Source: an uncultured Bacillota bacterium (GTDB lineage Bacteria > Bacillota > Sulfobacillia > UBA995 > UBA9673). From it: a DNA stretch of 10,831 bases. Location: the NCBI GenBank assembly GCA_937863905.1, contig CALMHV010000108.1, positions 1 through 10,831 of the forward strand, written 5' to 3'. This document shows positions 7,805 to 10,831 of the stretch, in pieces (the stretch's first letter is position 1; the number at the start of each line of letters is the position of its first letter). The notes under the pieces are model-generated. The model ran no database searches, had not been told where the DNA came from, and saw only the letters and a program-made list of their open reading frames with translations. A program made the translations under genes and the position numbers.

Positions 7805-7833
7805 TTGCCGACCCCCGGGGCCAGGTGTATCCT
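7805..7833 (+). promoter_or_regulatory. Candidate promoter for the MMPL transporter
   Basis: TTGCCG (7805-7810) and TATCCT (7828-7833) are separated by 17 nt, each matching the sigma-A consensus at four of six positions. A start near 7840 would give a leader of about 50 nt before the ATG at 7893. No terminator was found between the acetyltransferase and the transporter, so co-transcription from upstream is also possible. Confidence 0.4.
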
Positions 7834-7892
7834 TAGGCTAGTCTAGCTGGTCATTCGCCCGAAGAGCGCCGCTTTCGGAGGTGCGTCAGGCA

Positions 7893-10831
7893 ATGTCCGT
7901 TCCCGTCGGAACGAATCGCCCCCTGGGCAAGTCTTCGCTCCCCTTCTTCGTCTGGCCCTTGCTGGCTGTCTGGATCGGCCTCATCTGCTTTGCCGCCGTC
8001 TTCGGCCCGAAGCTCAGTTCCGTCGTCCGCCAGGAGGTACCCCTCGTGGAAGGGGCCGACTCCCTGGCCTCCGCCGACCTGGTGAAAGCGGAGTTTGGTG
8101 GAGCCGCGTCCCAGAGGCTCCTCCTCGTCTTCGCCAGCGACAGCCTCGCCGTCGGTGACCCCGAGTACCGCCGGCAGGTCGACACCGTCCTCGCCCTGAC
8201 CAGGGGAAACCCTGACGTCGTCTCGGTCACGTCCTACTACGACGACGCGTCGGCCTCGCTCCTTGGGCGCGATGGAAAGAGCCTGGTCGCCATCCTGTCG
8301 GTGAGCGCGCCCAAGAGCGAGATCGTGGACAAGACCCTGCCGGACCTCAGGGAGCGCCTCAGCGACGCCCGGGGTGGCTCGGTCCGGTTCTTCCTCACCG
8401 GTGACGCGGTCATCGCCTCCGACCTCCGGTCCTCGGCCGAGGGGGCCCTCCGCCGCTCGGAGCGCCTGGCCATCCCGCTCGTTCTGTTGACCCTCATCGT
8501 CATCTTCGGCTCTCTCGTGGCCGCCGGCATCCCCCTCGTCCTCGGGACGCTCGCCGTGGCCCTGACCTCGGCCGTCGTCTACTTCCTGTCGCGCCTGATG
8601 GTCATCGACAACCTCGCCCCCAGCATGATTTCCATGATGGGCATGGGGGTCGGGGTCGACTACTCTCTCTTCTTGGTCTCCCGGTTCCGGGAAGAACTGG
8701 CCAACGGCCGCGACCGGGTGGAGGCCATGACCCGAACCCTCGCCACCTCGGGCAAGGCCATCGCCTTCTCCGGGGCCACCGTGGTCGTGAGCGTCTTCAG
8801 CCTCTGGATCGTGAAGATAGACATGATGCGGACGCTCTCCCTCGCCGTGACCCTGGTCGTCATCTCCTCGGTGGTCGCCGCCCTCACGTTCCTGCCCTGC
8901 CTCCTTCTCCTCCTCGGCCGGAACGTCGACCGGCTGCGGCTGCCCCTTGGGAAGCAGCGGGCCGCGGCCAGTCGCGGTTTCTGGCACCGTTGGGCCCTGA
9001 AGGTGATGCGCCGTCCCTGGGCCTATCTCTTCCTGGTCCTCGTCCCCCTCCTGGCTCTCTCGGCGCCGGCGCTCGGCCTTCGGACCGGCTTCGCTCTGCT
9101 GGAGACCGCGCCGCCCGAATGCGAATCCCGCCAGGCGGCGGCCGTTCTTGAAAGCCAGTTCCAGTCGGGCCTCATGAGCCCCATCGACCTCGTGGTCAAG
9201 GTTCCGACGGGCACGGTCGTCTCGGAAGGGAATCTCCGGAAGCTCTACGACCTGGCCCAAACCCTCAAGGCCGACCCGGAAGTGGCCGAGGTCCTGGGCA
9301 TCACGAGCCTCGATCCGGCCTGGACGTACGAAGACTATGAGACGGCGTTCCTCGACCCGCCAAGGCAGCTCGCCGAGTCCACCGTCCGCCTGGGTGAAGG
9401 AGCGGAAGGCCTCCAGGTCGCCTCGGCGGCCCTCGCCTCCATCCGCGACGGCCTGCGGAGCATGAAAGCCGAACTGGGCCAGCTGGTCTCCGTGGGGAGC
9501 GGCCCCCCGACTCTCGCCGGCCTGGCGGCGAACCTGCAGGCCGCGGCGGGCGGCGTGGGTCAGGTTAAGGCCGGGCTGTCCGGCATGGCCGCCTCGACCG
9601 CCCAACTCTCCACGGCCATCGCCCAGGCCCGAGGAATGGTGGCCGCCGCCAAGGGGGGCCTCGAAGCCATGGGGCCCGGCGCCAAGACCGACCCGGCCTA
9701 TCCGGCCACCTACCAGTCCACCCTGGCGGCCCTGGCCATCCTGGACGGCATCAACCCCTTGACGGGTCAGGCGTCGGGCAGTCTCGCCGCCGCCCTGGAC
9801 CAGCTTACCGCGGGGCTCGGCCAATCCGCGACGGCTCTGGGCGAAGTGGAGAAGGGCCTTAGCCAGGCCGTCGCCGGCCTACAGGCGGCCAGCGGGTCGT
9901 CCGCCCCGGGCCCAACCGCCTCCCTCAAGGAGGCTGCGGAAGCCCTCGGCCGGATGTCCGGAGCCCTCGACCAGGTCATCCCGGGACTCGGGGAACTGGA
10001 GAGCCAGCTCCGGCAGGTCGCCAGCCAGTCGCGGGAAATCGACCTCGGCACGATCATGGCCTCGAGCGACCTCTCCCTCAAACTGGCCTTGAGCCAGGCG
10101 AGCCCGAGCCAGCGCCGGAGCCTCGAGGACCTGGTCAACGTGAAGAGCGGGTCGAACACGGCCATCTTCAGGGTCATCGGGCGGTCCGGCCCGGATGAGG
10201 TCGCGACGCAGGACCTCATCGGACGCCTCCGCGAGACCGTCGTCCCGGCCGCCAGGGCCGCGGGCCTAACGGTCCACATCGGGGGCCTTCCCGCCTACCT
10301 GGTGGACTTCAACGCCGAACTCACCCGGGCCCTGCCCCGGGTGATGGCTCTGGTGCTCTCGATAACCTTCATCGTCCTTTTGGTCCTCCTGCGGTCGGTG
10401 GTCCTGCCGCTCAAGGCCGTCCTCATGAACGCCTTGTCGGTGGCGGCCAGCTACGGCCTGCTCACGCTGGTCTTCCAGCACGGGTACGGGGCCAGGCTCA
10501 TCGGCCTGGAGCCCCTGGGGTATCTGGAGTCGCCCATCATCCTCATGCTCTTTGCCGCCCTCTTCGGCCTGTCCATGGACTATGAGGTCTTCCTGCTTTC
10601 GCGCATCAAGGAGGCCTACGACCGGACGGGCAACAACGAGGAGGCCGTGGCCGAGGGTCTCGAGCAGACGGCGGGCATCATCACCGGCGCCGCGGCCATC
10701 ATGATCTTTGTCTTCGGGGCGTTCGTCTTCGCCGGCCTGGTGGCCATGAAGGAGTTCGGGTTCGGCCTGGCGGTGGCGGTGGCTCTGGACGCCACGCTCA
10801 TCCGTATCGTCCTGGCCCCGGCCCTCATGCG
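7893..10831 (+). CDS. MMPL/RND-family membrane transporter (C-terminal tail beyond the window)
   Basis: The open frame gives 979 residues and runs off the right edge. It has the two-halved RND/MMPL layout: TM1 (about 17-37), an extracytoplasmic domain (about 38-190), TM2-6 (about 193-350), TM7 (about 374-393), a second extracytoplasmic region of about 420 residues, then TM8-12 (about 815-975). Each half carries the family signature: GMGVGVDYSLFLVSRFREEL (250-269) with D256/Y257, and GLSMDYEVFLLSRIKE (892-907) with D896/Y897, the likely proton-relay Asp-Tyr pairs. Homologues export lipids, lipopeptides or drugs using the proton gradient; no substrate can be assigned here. The second outer region contains a long Ala/Gly/Leu-rich helical stretch (about 497-715). 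The ATG at 7893 has GGAGGTG 9 nt upstream. Only a short cytoplasmic tail should be missing. Confidence 0.93.
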   Translation, partial: MSVPVGTNRPLGKSSLPFFVWPLLAVWIGLICFAAVFGPKLSSVVRQEVPLVEGADSLASADLVKAEFGGAASQRLLLVFASDSLAVGDPEYRRQVDTVLALTRGNPDVVSVTSYYDDASASLLGRDGKSLVAILSVSAPKSEIVDKTLPDLRERLSDARGGSVRFFLTGDAVIASDLRSSAEGALRRSERLAIPLVLLTLIVIFGSLVAAGIPLVLGTLAVALTSAVVYFLSRLMVIDNLAPSMISMMGMGVGVDYSLFLVSRFREELANGRDRVEAMTRTLATSGKAIAFSGATVVVSVFSLWIVKIDMMRTLSLAVTLVVISSVVAALTFLPCLLLLLGRNVDRLRLPLGKQRAAASRGFWHRWALKVMRRPWAYLFLVLVPLLALSAPALGLRTGFALLETAPPECESRQAAAVLESQFQSGLMSPIDLVVKVPTGTVVSEGNLRKLYDLAQTLKADPEVAEVLGITSLDPAWTYEDYETAFLDPPRQLAESTVRLGEGAEGLQVASAALASIRDGLRSMKAELGQLVSVGSGPPTLAGLAANLQAAAGGVGQVKAGLSGMAASTAQLSTAIAQARGMVAAAKGGLEAMGPGAKTDPAYPATYQSTLAALAILDGINPLTGQASGSLAAALDQLTAGLGQSATALGEVEKGLSQAVAGLQAASGSSAPGPTASLKEAAEALGRMSGALDQVIPGLGELESQLRQVASQSREIDLGTIMASSDLSLKLALSQASPSQRRSLEDLVNVKSGSNTAIFRVIGRSGPDEVATQDLIGRLRETVVPAARAAGLTVHIGGLPAYLVDFNAELTRALPRVMALVLSITFIVLLVLLRSVVLPLKAVLMNALSVAASYGLLTLVFQHGYGARLIGLEPLGYLESPIILMLFAALFGLSMDYEVFLLSRIKEAYDRTGNNEEAVAEGLEQTAGIITGAAAIMIFVFGAFVFAGLVAMKEFGFGLAVAVALDATLIRIVLAPALM

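Noticed and set aside
7851..9824. 657-codon open frame on the minus strand opposite the transporter gene
   Set aside because: It is antisense to a clear MMPL protein. Its translation is biased to Gly, Asp, Glu, Arg and His with no recognisable domain, as expected when a GC-rich gene is read on the opposite strand.

Overview
The window comes from a GC-rich bacterium. Its core is a near-complete de novo UMP biosynthesis operon on the minus strand, in the order pyrR-pyrB-pyrC-pyrK-pyrD-pyrF-pyrE. That order, the PyrR RNA-binding attenuators and the PyrK/PyrD (type 1B) dihydroorotate dehydrogenase are typical of Bacillota. The composition suggests a high-GC member of that group (Symbiobacterium, Thermaerobacter or Limnochordia-like), but this is inference; no species can be named from the sequence alone. 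The order matches the Bacillus subtilis pyr operon with pyrP, carA and carB missing.

Layout from the operon promoter leftwards (minus strand): a strong sigma-A type promoter (7042-7070); a leader of about 215 nt with a PyrR-binding stem-loop (6986-7017) and a perfect intrinsic terminator (6876-6908); pyrR (6265-6819, GTG start); a second PyrR site (6210-6244) and second terminator (6152-6191) between pyrR and pyrB; then pyrB, pyrC, pyrK and pyrD joined by 4-nt stop/start overlaps; pyrF 4 nt after pyrD; and pyrE 25 nt after pyrF. Nineteen nt after pyrE, on the same strand, a response regulator begins and runs off the left edge. Its receiver domain is complete, and an Ala/Ser/Thr/Pro-rich linker follows.

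Right of the pyr promoter the genes are on the plus strand. A GNAT-type N-acetyltransferase (7106-7780) diverges from the operon. An MMPL/RND-type membrane transporter (7893 to the right edge) follows, nearly complete and probably lacking only a short C-terminal tail. A plausible promoter lies between the two.

How the genes work together: PyrB, PyrC, PyrD with PyrK, PyrE and PyrF convert carbamoyl phosphate and aspartate to UMP. PyrR is expected to sense UMP/PRPP and bind the nascent leader at both sites, so that the terminators form when pyrimidines are plentiful. Carbamoyl phosphate synthetase must be encoded elsewhere. No gene-free stretch exceeds 300 nt. No tRNA, rRNA, CRISPR array or insertion sequence was seen. 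The most unusual points are the response regulator appended to the operon, two insertions in PyrK, a long hydrophobic insertion in the acetyltransferase, and the large Ala/Gly/Leu-rich outer loop of the transporter.
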